DNA of 5,326 nucleotides from Candidatus Coatesiibacteriota bacterium (GCA_003647755.1 QMNL01000156.1:1-5326); one strand, 5' to 3'. Numbered from the stretch's first letter, positions 1 to 5,326 are shown. Notes: generated from the sequence alone by a model not told the origin. Program-made: numbers and translations.

Positions 1-1
1 C

Positions 2-742
2 AACATCATAGAGGAGATCGAGGAGTGTGTTTCGCGCCACGACATCCATGAGTTCTATTTCAACGCGGACACTTTCACAATAAACAGGGAGTGGGTGATC
101 GAACTGTGCCGAGGGATTGTGGAGCGAGGCCTGAAGATTCGCTGGGGTTGCAACGGCCGGGTCGATACACTGGACGAGTCGAGGCTTGAATGGATGAAAC
201 GGGCGGGCTGTCACATCATAAGCCTCGGCATAGAGAGCGGCGACCAGGCGATGTTGGACCGCATGCAAAAGGGGATCACATTGGCTCAGTCGAGGCGCGC
301 GGTAGGGTTGTGTAAGCGCTTCGGTATCGATGCATATATGTTTTTCATACTTGGGCTGCCGTGGGAAACACACGAAAGCATGCAAAAGACACTCGATTTC
401 GCTTTAGAGCTTGACGGGGATTTCGCGGAGTTTATTCTTGCCAGGTGTTTTCCGGGAACAAAACTTTACGATATTTGTAGAGAGTTGGGACTTCTTGTTG
501 AAAAGGACCCGATACAGGAGCCGCGTTTCAGGCATTTGTATCTCGCAGAGGGCGAAGTAGAGAGTTTTCAGGACAAGTGTTTTCGAAGGTTTCATTTCAG
601 GTTGGGATACATCATATCACGACTGGCGAGGAGTTGGAATCCGGTTATCACGATGAACTATGCAATTGCAGGTATAAGCAAGTTTAGGTCATATTTGCGT
701 GCACGTCGCGCGAGGCAACGTGCGATGCGACAGAGCAATTAG
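2..742 (+). CDS. B12-binding-type radical SAM protein, C-terminal part (5' end outside window)
   Basis: The reading frame is open from the first complete codon at position 2, so the gene begins upstream; the GTG at 95 is an internal valine and not the start. The 246 visible residues read as the later half of a radical SAM TIM barrel. EFYFNADTFT (17-26) matches the 'F.DD.FT' strand, WGCNGRVD (48-55) the 'W.c..R.d' strand, GIESGD (76-81) the usual SAM-contacting 'GIESG' segment, and FILGLPWET (about 117-125) the 'GLPGET' strand. FPGTKLY follows later. This order is typical of cobalamin-binding radical SAM enzymes of the BchE/HpnJ/methyltransferase kind. The CxxxCxxC cluster motif and any B12 domain would lie upstream and cannot be checked. 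The tail is rich in Arg and Lys and has no recognisable domain. The substrate is unknown. The remA-like start is 24 bases downstream, so co-transcription is possible. The family call is firm; the specific function is not. Confidence 0.85.
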   Translation, partial: NIIEEIEECVSRHDIHEFYFNADTFTINREWVIELCRGIVERGLKIRWGCNGRVDTLDESRLEWMKRAGCHIISLGIESGDQAMLDRMQKGITLAQSRRAVGLCKRFGIDAYMFFILGLPWETHESMQKTLDFALELDGDFAEFILARCFPGTKLYDICRELGLLVEKDPIQEPRFRHLYLAEGEVESFQDKCFRRFHFRLGYIISRLARSWNPVITMNYAIAGISKFRSYLRARRARQRAMRQSN

Positions 743-750
743 AAGAGAAA

Positions 751-759
751 GGTAGGTGA
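751..759 (+). promoter_or_regulatory. Ribosome binding site of the remA-like gene
   Basis: A GGTAGGTGA stretch lies 7 bases before the ATG at 767. It is a G-rich but imperfect Shine-Dalgarno site and supports that ATG as the start. Confidence 0.5.
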
Positions 760-766
760 CTGAAGT

Positions 767-1009
767 ATGGCGAAGAACTATATTATCCTTGAGGACTCTG
801 AGAGTAACTTTATTGATCGCTCAAGGATCGTGGGCGCGATAGCTTTCAACTCCTCGCCTGCGAGAAAGATCAAAAAGCGGGCTGGCGCAGAGGGGAAGCT
901 TATCGATGCCACGCAGGGCAAGAGAACCAAGACCCTCATCATTACAGATGCGGGTTATGTTTGGCAGACGAGCTTCACGCGAGATGCCCTGTTAAACAAG
1001 CTAAAATAG
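767..1009 (+). CDS. RemA/DUF370-family DNA-binding regulator
   Basis: This 80-residue protein matches the RemA (DUF370) family over most of its length. RSRIVGAI (18-25) aligns with the conserved 'aNRiiaIv' segment, SSPARKIKKRA (29-39) with 'saPikRi...A', and GKLIDATQGKRTKTLIITD (43-61) with the family hallmark 'g.LIDATyGRRTRaviitD'. In Bacillus subtilis, RemA is a small DNA-binding activator of biofilm matrix genes, and the Arg-rich loop after LIDAT contributes to DNA contact; here that loop is QGKRTK, keeping positive charge. The N-terminus (about 8-16) is acidic and lacks the 'NIGFGN' seen in Bacillus, so it is a divergent member. The length is close to the usual 80-90 residues. Its position directly before gmk is the classic order for this family. 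The targets in this organism cannot be inferred. I withhold the symbol remA because function is proven only in distant relatives. Confidence 0.85.
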   Translation: MAKNYIILEDSESNFIDRSRIVGAIAFNSSPARKIKKRAGAEGKLIDATQGKRTKTLIITDAGYVWQTSFTRDALLNKLK

Positions 1010-1060
1010 GTCACGCAGGTTGCTGACCCGGTAGCCAGATGAAGCGCGGCTGTTTTATAT

Positions 1061-1066
1061 AGGAAG
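1061..1066 (+). promoter_or_regulatory. Ribosome binding site of gmk
   Basis: AGGAAG lies 3 bases (AGGA 5 bases) before the ATG at 1070. It is the reason for choosing that start although it gives an N-terminal extension relative to typical Gmk. The rest of the 60-base gap after the remA-like gene shows no convincing promoter or terminator. Confidence 0.55.
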
Positions 1067-1069
1067 ATT

Positions 1070-1768
1070 ATGCCATCGGCGTCGGCCAGGGGCTCGATTG
1101 AGCGAGCTCTGGCTCAGTCCCTTCATGAGGGAAGGATTGTCTTCGTTCTTTCAGGCCCTGCCGGCGCTGGCAAGACGACGCTTTCGCAGCGTGTGGCCTC
1201 GGTTGACCCTCGCGTTGGGCTCAATGTCTCCTGCACAACCCGTCCTGCTAGGCCAGGCGAGAGGCCCGGGTCTGACTATCATTTTCTCGAGCCGGCGGAG
1301 TTTGAATCCCTCGTTAAGCAGGGGCAAATGCTGGAATGGGCCGAGGTGCACGGGCATTTGTATGGGACGCGGGCATCAGACGCTCTTGCCATAATGGCGA
1401 CCGGTCGAGACGTGCTGCTGGAGATAGACATCCAGGGCGGGACGGCGGTCCGGTCTAAGTATCCCAGAACGGTTTTGCTTTTCGTGGTTGGCCCGTCATT
1501 CGCCTCCACGAAGGCCCGCCTTGTCGGCCGCGGCAGCGAGGACGATGCGGAGGTGGCGAGGCGGCTTGCGCGCGCAAGGGAGGAGATTCGCCTCAGCAAC
1601 AGATATGACTACCTCATCGTCAACGATGACGTTAATTCGGCCGTCTCTAGCATCCGGAGTATAATCACTGCCGAGCGCGCGAGGATGACCGATCCGAAGT
1701 ATCGTGCGCTGGTTGCTGACGCAGAGTCTGCCAATCAGATTGCGAAGAGAGATGAAACTAATGCTTAA
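1070..1768 (+). CDS. gmk: Guanylate kinase
   Basis: Cytoplasmic enzyme that phosphorylates GMP (and dGMP) to GDP with ATP, an essential step in purine nucleotide synthesis and salvage. The 232 residues show the P-loop SGPAGAGKTT (28-37), the GMP-binding segment SCTTRPARPGERPGSDYHF (54-72), EWAEVHGHLYGT (about 89-100), and LEIDIQGG (117-124) for the metal and substrate region. The arginine-rich lid follows (VARRLARAREEI), then the closing YDYLIVNDD strand. The P-loop carries Ala where most Gmk have Ser (GPSGAGK), a mild variation. The protein is about 25 residues longer than the roughly 205 usual, with about 20 extra at the N-terminus and a polar tail (DAESANQIAKRDETNA). It follows the remA-like gene as in many bacteria. 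Its last codons overlap the start region of the ATPase gene, suggesting translational coupling. Identification is firm. Confidence 0.95.
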   Translation: MPSASARGSIERALAQSLHEGRIVFVLSGPAGAGKTTLSQRVASVDPRVGLNVSCTTRPARPGERPGSDYHFLEPAEFESLVKQGQMLEWAEVHGHLYGTRASDALAIMATGRDVLLEIDIQGGTAVRSKYPRTVLLFVVGPSFASTKARLVGRGSEDDAEVARRLARAREEIRLSNRYDYLIVNDDVNSAVSSIRSIITAERARMTDPKYRALVADAESANQIAKRDETNA

Positions 1769-2960
1769 GCCCGCCAAGGTCCGAAAAAGAACGAAGAAGC
1801 CTCGGCTGATGATCTCCCGCGTCAAGCTGAAGAACTGGCGCAACTTCGCTGACGTGGATGTCCCGCTCACGCAGCGAATGTTCTTGATTGGCCCGAACGC
1901 TTCTGGCAAGTCCAATTTTCTCGACGCCTTCCGATTTCTTCGCGACATTGCTAAGCCCGAGGGTGGAGGTCTTCAGAAGGCAGTCAGCGACCGGAGCGGT
2001 CTGTCAAAGATCCGCTGCCTCGCCGCACGCCGCCATTCGGATGTGGAAATTGAGGTGCATCTGTCCCGGAATGAAGGTCAGGAGCCAACATGGAAATATG
2101 CCATCGGCATCAAGCAGGAGAGGGGAGGCTCCAATCCTGTCAGACTCGCTTATGAAAGGGTGTGGAAGGAGAACGAGCAAATTCTTGACCGCCCCGATAA
2201 TGACGATGTCAAAGACACGCCCCGCCTAGGCCAGACGTTTCTGGAGCAAATTAACGCAAACCAGGACTTCAGGGAGATAGCGAGCTTCTTGGGGTCCATC
2301 AGGTACATGCACCTTGTCCCTCAGCTTATCAGGCACCCGGAGGTTTTTGGCGCCAGGGTAGTTGATGAAGACCCATTTGGCCAAAGGTTCTTGGAGAATA
2401 TCCAGCAAACGAGTGGTAATGTGCGCGACTCGCGGCTACGGAGAATCCAGGATGCGCTGGCGTGTGCCGTTCCTCAATTCGAGAGGCTCAGTATCGTGCG
2501 CGACGAAAGGGGCGTTGCCCACCTGGAGACAATATACAAACACTGGAGACCGAAAGGAGCCAAGCAGAACGAGCAGCAGTTCTCCGACGGCACGCTGCGA
2601 CTCATTGGTCTTTTGTGGTCAATCATGGCCAACGACTCTGTGCTCCTGTTGGAGGAACCCGAGCTGTCTCTTCACACCGGCATTATTCAGAAGCTGGCAG
2701 CGTTGATATGGCGCACGCAGCAGAAGAGAAAGGGTCAGGTCATTATTAGCACGCACAGCACTGAACTCCTATCCGACAAGGGAATCGGCGGTGAAGAGAC
2801 GCTCCTTCTGACGCCGGATAAGGAAGGGACTAAGGTCCAGCAGGCATCTCGTATTGATGCGATCCGTGGCATGCTGGAGGTGGGTATGAGCGTCGGTGAA
2901 GCGGCCCTTCCTATTACAGAACCACCAGATATGAGGCAGCTCAGCCTGTTCAATGGATGA
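1761..2960 (+). CDS. AAA/ABC-type ATPase (AAA_21, RecF/OLD/SMC-like), accessory, possibly defence-related
   Basis: A 399-residue predicted ATPase with an ABC-like head. MISRVKLKNWRNF (17-29) is the usual first strand of RecF/SMC-like heads, followed by Walker A GPNASGKS (44-51), signature FSDGTLR (274-280), Walker B VLLLEEPE (294-301, with the catalytic EE pair) and the H-loop STHST (330-334). All nucleotide-binding elements are intact, so it should bind and hydrolyse ATP. The middle (about 80-260) is variable. The protein ends in QLSLF (393-397), a canonical sliding-clamp-binding pentapeptide. Start choice: ATG 1761 has GAGAG 9 bases upstream and overlaps gmk by 8 bases. ATG 1752 and ATG 1809 (directly before MISRV) are alternatives, and the open frame begins at ATG 1704. 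The first 16 residues are Lys/Arg-rich. Such ATPases (COG4637-like) often pair with a TOPRIM or DUF4276-type partner; the next ORF seems to be its remnant. Specific function is unknown. Confidence 0.85.
   Translation: MLKPAKVRKRTKKPRLMISRVKLKNWRNFADVDVPLTQRMFLIGPNASGKSNFLDAFRFLRDIAKPEGGGLQKAVSDRSGLSKIRCLAARRHSDVEIEVHLSRNEGQEPTWKYAIGIKQERGGSNPVRLAYERVWKENEQILDRPDNDDVKDTPRLGQTFLEQINANQDFREIASFLGSIRYMHLVPQLIRHPEVFGARVVDEDPFGQRFLENIQQTSGNVRDSRLRRIQDALACAVPQFERLSIVRDERGVAHLETIYKHWRPKGAKQNEQQFSDGTLRLIGLLWSIMANDSVLLLEEPELSLHTGIIQKLAALIWRTQQKRKGQVIISTHSTELLSDKGIGGEETLLLTPDKEGTKVQQASRIDAIRGMLEVGMSVGEAALPITEPPDMRQLSLFNG
2937..2951 (+). other. C-terminal sliding-clamp-binding motif (QLSLF) of the ATPase
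   Basis: Codons for Gln-Leu-Ser-Leu-Phe, two residues before the stop of the ATPase. This equals the bacterial beta-clamp (DnaN) binding consensus QL[S/D]LF. It sits on a short polar tail after PPDMR, the exposed terminal position where such motifs usually occur. The match is seen directly; binding is inferred. Confidence 0.5.
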
Positions 2961-3177
2961 TCCGATTCCCATCCAGCTGGCTGTGGAAGACAAGCTCAGC
3001 GAGACCATCGTGCCAAAGTGTGGAAGCACAGCAAAGATCGGACCCGACTACAATGGGACGCTAGGTCGTTTCATTGACAGCTATTGGGATGTGCAAAGGG
3101 CGAAGAGGAACTCCCCAAGCCTCAGGCGGGCATATAAGGCTATCAGGGGTTTTGAGCCAATCCTTGCGAAGAGATAG
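2953..3177 (+). pseudogene. Short ORF, probable internally deleted remnant of the ATPase's TOPRIM-like partner
   Basis: This 74-codon ORF overlaps the ATPase stop by 8 bases (ATG at 2953) and ends 7 bases before coaBC. Its first 19 residues (IPIQLAVEDKLSET) resemble the opening strand of TOPRIM/DUF4276-like proteins, where a Glu (here Glu12) helps bind metal. From about residue 23 it switches to GSTAKIGPDYNGTLGRFI and then WDVQRAKRNSPSLRRAYKAI. I recall these as the C-terminal end of proteins of about 200-250 residues encoded beside such ATPases. The middle, which would hold the DxD metal site and most of the fold, is absent. The simplest reading is an in-frame internal deletion with the junction near 3010-3022. 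A naturally short protein or an assembly collapse is possible. The family comparison is from memory. No strong Shine-Dalgarno site is present, so translation probably depends on coupling to the ATPase. Confidence 0.5.
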
Positions 3178-3180
3178 GAG
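3176..3180 (+). promoter_or_regulatory. Ribosome binding site of coaBC
   Basis: AGGAG lies 4 bases before the ATG at 3185 and shares the last two bases of the TAG stop (3175-3177) of the preceding short ORF. It fixes the coaBC start at 3185 and rejects the longer in-frame extension to 3074. A GTG at 3182 is a less likely alternative. Confidence 0.7.
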
Positions 3181-3184
3181 AGTG

Positions 3185-4405
3185 ATGGCAGAGAATAGAA
3201 AGTCTTCAGCAAATATCCTACTTGGCGTGACAGGCAGCATAGCGGCCTACAAGTCCGCCGAGGTAGTGCGGCTTCTCAAGAAGCGTGGGCTGGATGTCAA
3301 GGTCCTGCTGACTGAGAACGGAGCGAGATTCATAGGCGCCGAGACGCTGGCAACCCTCTCCGGTCACCCGGTTTATACTAAGATGTTCGCCGCCAGCCGC
3401 AGCGAGCAGATCAGCCACATCTCGCTCTCGGATTGGGCCAACGTGTTGCTCGTTGCCCCAGCCACGGCTAACGTCATCGCCAAGTTCGCAGGCGGCCTTG
3501 CGGACGACCTTCTGTCCACCACCTTCATCTCTTGCGACTGTCCCGTGCTCATCGCGCCTGCAATGAACTCCCGTATGTATGCCCACCCCGTCGTCCAGAA
3601 AAACATCGAGAGACTCCGCCAATTTGGCGCCTCGTTCATCGGCCCCGAGTCGGGGGAGCTCGCGTGCGGGACGTCAGGCAAGGGCAGGATGTCAGACCCA
3701 GAGACGATCGTCGATGTAGCCGCCTCAGTCGCCAGGTTTGGTTACGATCTGAAGGGTCTGAAGGTGTTGGTCTCGGCGGGTCCGACGCGCGAGATGATCG
3801 ACCCGATCAGGTTTATCTCGAACCGCTCTTCGGGGAAGATGGGCTTTGCGCTGGCAAGGGCAGCCGCCGCGCGAGGCGCGAAGGTTACGCTGGTTGCGGG
3901 GCCCACGACTCTTGAGCCGCCACATGGGATTGATGTGAGAAACGTGATCTCCGCTGAGGAGATGCGCAAAGCCGTTCTCGACGCGTTGCCCGGGCAGGAT
4001 GCCGTGATCATGGCGGCAGCCGTCGCTGACTATGCCCCGCGTGCACCGGCGCGACAGAAGCTCAAGAAGGGTCCCGAGGGGGTCTCTCTCGAGCTTGCTC
4101 GGACGCCTGATGTGTTGGCCGAGGTGAGCCAGGTGAGGCGAAAGGGGCAAGTGGTGGTTGGTTTTGCGGCGGAGACGGAGGAGGTAGTTGAGAACGCGCG
4201 GGGGAAGCTCTTCAGGAAGAACCTGGACTTCATCATCGCTAACGACGTCTCGCTCAGAGACTCCGGCCTCGAGACGGACGTGAATACCGCCACGCTCCTG
4301 TGGCCTGATGGAAAGCTGAGGTCGCTTGAGCCTATGGCCAAGACGGAGCTTGCCCATATCATCCTCTCCGAGGTCTTGGTTTTGCTTAAGCCTCCGCCAT
4401 CATAA
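3185..4405 (+). CDS. coaBC: Bifunctional phosphopantothenoylcysteine decarboxylase / phosphopantothenate-cysteine ligase
   Basis: Makes 4'-phosphopantetheine for coenzyme A: the C-terminal CoaB half joins phosphopantothenate to cysteine using CTP, and the N-terminal CoaC half decarboxylates the product with FMN. The 406 residues are full length. CoaC half: GVTGSIAAYKS (14-24, FMN-binding), the catalytic His78 in SHISLS, PAMNSRMY (125-132, with Asn128), and ACGTSGKGRM with Cys161. These correspond to E. coli His75, Asn125 and Cys158 at a constant offset of three. CoaB half from about residue 188: SAGPTREMIDPIRFISN with Asn213 (E. coli Asn210), SSGKMG, AAAVADYAP, the Lys-rich RQKLKKG with the active Lys near 292-295 (E. 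coli Lys289), and IANDVS. Nothing is missing, so both activities are expected. The start at 3185 follows AGGAG. The gene is probably expressed from upstream through the gmk/ATPase transcript. Identification is firm. Confidence 0.97.
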   Translation: MAENRKSSANILLGVTGSIAAYKSAEVVRLLKKRGLDVKVLLTENGARFIGAETLATLSGHPVYTKMFAASRSEQISHISLSDWANVLLVAPATANVIAKFAGGLADDLLSTTFISCDCPVLIAPAMNSRMYAHPVVQKNIERLRQFGASFIGPESGELACGTSGKGRMSDPETIVDVAASVARFGYDLKGLKVLVSAGPTREMIDPIRFISNRSSGKMGFALARAAAARGAKVTLVAGPTTLEPPHGIDVRNVISAEEMRKAVLDALPGQDAVIMAAAVADYAPRAPARQKLKKGPEGVSLELARTPDVLAEVSQVRRKGQVVVGFAAETEEVVENARGKLFRKNLDFIIANDVSLRDSGLETDVNTATLLWPDGKLRSLEPMAKTELAHIILSEVLVLLKPPPS

Positions 4406-4567
4406 GCGCTTCACGGCGCGGTCATACAAAGCGCGAGCAGCACCAGTATGTTTGTTCATCAACTCCATGCGGTTGCTATGACGTTCTGAAGCCAAAACGC
4501 AAATCCGTCCCACAGACGCGCACGACGCATCAATCGCACACTCATGGCATTATCGTGAAGGAACGAC

Positions 4568-4596
4568 TGGTCAACTTGCCTCGACCTGCTTATTAT
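4568..4596 (+). promoter_or_regulatory. Candidate sigma-70-type promoter for riboflavin synthase
   Basis: TGGTCA (4568-4573, four of six matches to TTGACA) and TATTAT (4591-4596, five of six to TATAAT) are separated by an ideal 17 bases. Transcription would begin near 4603 and leave a short leader with GGAGG. It fits the gap that separates this gene from coaBC, but such matches also occur by chance. Confidence 0.4.
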
Positions 4597-4612
4597 GCCA
4601 ATTATTAACCAC

Positions 4613-4617
4613 GGAGG
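4613..4617 (+). promoter_or_regulatory. Ribosome binding site of riboflavin synthase
   Basis: GGAGG lies 4 bases before the ATG at 4622. It selects the start that gives the family's standard MFTGLVE N-terminus rather than the in-frame ATG at 4595, which falls inside the promoter candidate. Confidence 0.8.
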
Positions 4618-4621
4618 CAAA

Positions 4622-5281
4622 ATGTTCACAGGACTGGTTGAGACAGTAGGAGTTGTCAAAAGTATCGTCAGGCGAGGCGAGGACCGCCTGGGCCTCACCG
4701 TCAGTGCGCCGTTTGAGGACACGCAGATCGGCGACAGCATCTCTGTCTCTGGCGTGTGCGTAACGGTAACCGATGTCGGCCGGAATGAGTTTGGGGTCTT
4801 CGTATCCTCGGAGACGTTTCGGCGGAGCAAGTTTGGTGCGCTGCGTGTTGGGGACAGGCTCAATCTCGAGCGAGCCCTGAAGGTTGGTGATCGGCTTGGC
4901 GGACACATTGTGCAGGGGCATGTTGATGAGGTTGGCAGGGTCGCATCGCTTCAGGGGAAAGGTGAGGAGGCGATGCTTTCTGTTGAGCACTCCGGGCGAT
5001 GGGACGGGCTCGTCGTGGAGAAAGGCTCAGTCTGTGTTGACGGCGTTAGCCTCACGGTCGCAGATTGCGGCATCGGCAGCTTCAATGTGGCTGTGATCCC
5101 CTACACTTTGGAGCGGACGGCACTCGGGGGGCTAAAGGTTGGTGATCGGGTGAACCTCGAGTTTGACGTTCTTGCTAAGTATATCTTGAAGTGCCTACAA
5201 TCTTACTTGCCAGAGGGCATTGCGGGGAGCCTAAAGGGCAAGATAACTGTTGAGTTTTTGAAGGAACACGGATTCCTCTAG
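4622..5281 (+). CDS. ribE: Riboflavin synthase, alpha chain
   Basis: Catalyses the last step of riboflavin synthesis, dismutation of two 6,7-dimethyl-8-ribityllumazine molecules into riboflavin and a pyrimidine that is recycled. The 219 residues contain the two tandem lumazine-binding barrels of the family. The N-terminal domain (about 1-92) starts with MFTGLVE and has SGVCVTVT (43-50) with the conserved Cys46, SSETFRRS, and LRVGDRLNLERAL. The second domain (about 93-190) has GGHIVQGHVDEVG with the conserved His95 and His100, VCVDGVSLTV with the catalytic-site Ser, IPYTLERTALG, and VNLEFDVLAKYI with the conserved Asp. Position 43 is Ser where E. coli has Asn, a mild variation. The length is normal. 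It is not part of a visible rib cluster on its left, and any further rib genes would be to the right. The symbol follows common usage (ribC in E. coli). Identification is firm. Confidence 0.96.
   Translation: MFTGLVETVGVVKSIVRRGEDRLGLTVSAPFEDTQIGDSISVSGVCVTVTDVGRNEFGVFVSSETFRRSKFGALRVGDRLNLERALKVGDRLGGHIVQGHVDEVGRVASLQGKGEEAMLSVEHSGRWDGLVVEKGSVCVDGVSLTVADCGIGSFNVAVIPYTLERTALGGLKVGDRVNLEFDVLAKYILKCLQSYLPEGIAGSLKGKITVEFLKEHGFL
4880..4894 (+). repeat. First copy of a 15-base direct repeat in ribE
   Basis: This stretch is identical to 5135-5149 and encodes KVGDR in both places. It reflects recurrent Lys-Val-Gly-Asp-Arg turns in the duplicated lumazine-binding domains and is not a mobile or regulatory repeat. 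Confidence 0.6.
5135..5149 (+). repeat. Second copy of the 15-base direct repeat in ribE
   Basis: Identical to 4880-4894. Here the codons fall in the LKVGDRVNLE segment of the second domain, whereas the first copy is in the linker just after the first domain. Confidence 0.6.
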
Positions 5282-5312
5282 CGGATTAGATCGGAACATA
5301 AGGGCTTTGGTG

Positions 5313-5326
5313 ATGAAGAGTATGAA
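5313..5326 (+). CDS. Possible start of a further gene (truncated by window end)
   Basis: ATG at 5313 begins Met-Lys-Ser-Met and is preceded by AAGGG (about 5300-5304) at 8 bases. It lies 31 bases after ribE. By common rib operon order it could be ribBA or another rib gene, but four codons cannot show this. Confidence 0.3.

Larger units (their letters stand above)
4406..4621 (+). other. Intergenic region between coaBC and riboflavin synthase
   Basis: This 216-base gap, the longest in the window, holds no convincing gene. Just after the coaBC stop, GCGCTT (4406-4411) and AAGCGC (4429-4434) could form a 6-base-pair hairpin with a 17-base loop, but no T-run follows, so it is a poor terminator. 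The FMN riboswitch signature often found before rib genes is absent. A promoter candidate and ribosome site occupy the last 55 bases. Confidence 0.6.

Noticed and set aside
1010..1069. Promoter before gmk, from the TTTTATAT stretch at 1053-1060
   Set aside because: No -35-like hexamer sits at 16-18 bases upstream of any -10 reading of this stretch.
2953..3177. Short ORF as rpoZ (RNA polymerase omega), since it lies between gmk and coaBC
   Set aside because: The length fits, but the omega hallmarks (an 'NRy.LV..AA.RAR' helix and the later 'K....A..EI..G' segment) are absent, and the sequence matches the ATPase-partner pattern better.
3074..3184. Longer coaBC start at 3074
   Set aside because: The extra 37 residues do not resemble CoaBC, overlap the preceding ORF in another frame, and AGGAG clearly serves the ATG at 3185.
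3725..4357. Long minus-strand open frame of 210 codons
   Set aside because: It lies fully opposite coaBC, is rich in Arg/His/Pro typical of antisense reading of a G+C-rich gene, and shows no family motif.
4406..4434. Rho-independent terminator after coaBC
   Set aside because: The possible stem is only 6 base pairs with a 17-base loop and no T-run follows.
4406..4621. FMN riboswitch upstream of riboflavin synthase
   Set aside because: None of the conserved aptamer segments (such as GGGGCAGGGUGAAAUUCC-like) can be found.
4459..4990. Minus-strand open frames across the ribE region
   Set aside because: They overlap the well-supported riboflavin synthase gene, have low-complexity Arg/Ser composition, and have no recognisable domain.
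1..5326. tRNA or rRNA genes, CRISPR arrays, insertion sequences or attachment-site repeats
   Set aside because: Reading through the window I saw no repeated array, transposase motif, terminal inverted repeats or tRNA-like arms. Short attachment repeats flanking 1752-3184 were looked for by eye and not found.

Overview
The window is a plus-strand run of bacterial genes, moderately G+C-rich and tightly packed, from a genome I cannot place below the level of Bacteria. The core order (a RemA/DUF370 gene, then guanylate kinase, later coaBC) is the arrangement known from Bacillota and also seen in Deltaproteobacteria-like and some uncultivated lineages. Ordinary Shine-Dalgarno sites (AGGA, AGGAG, GGAGG) sit before most starts. 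A B12-type radical SAM gene upstream would suit an anaerobic or metabolically versatile host, but that is only a hint.

Layout: (1) positions 2-742, the C-terminal part of a radical SAM enzyme whose N-terminus lies outside the window; (2) 767-1009, a short RemA/DUF370 DNA-binding regulator; (3) 1070-1768, guanylate kinase (gmk); (4) about 1761-2960, an AAA/ABC-type ATPase of the SMC/RecF/OLD-like 'AAA_21' kind; (5) 2953-3177, a 74-codon ORF that looks like the two ends of a longer partner protein with the middle missing; (6) 3185-4405, coaBC for coenzyme A synthesis; (7) a 216-base gap with a plausible promoter; (8) 4622-5281, the riboflavin synthase alpha chain; (9) the possible start of another gene at the right edge.

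Most genes are housekeeping: GMP to GDP (gmk), pantothenate to CoA (coaBC) and lumazine to riboflavin (ribE). The accessory element is the ATPase plus small ORF, inserted between gmk and coaBC, where many bacteria carry rpoZ. It joins its neighbours by two 8-base overlaps and a 7-base gap. The ATPase keeps all its nucleotide-binding motifs and ends in QLSLF, a perfect match to the bacterial sliding-clamp-binding consensus. Its downstream partner appears to be an in-frame internal deletion of a TOPRIM-like protein. The most interesting reading is a two-gene ATPase/nuclease-type, possibly defence-related module that has lost its effector but kept an ATPase able to dock on the replisome. The coaBC ribosome site overlaps the stop codon of the remnant, so the essential downstream gene may explain why the ORF stayed open.
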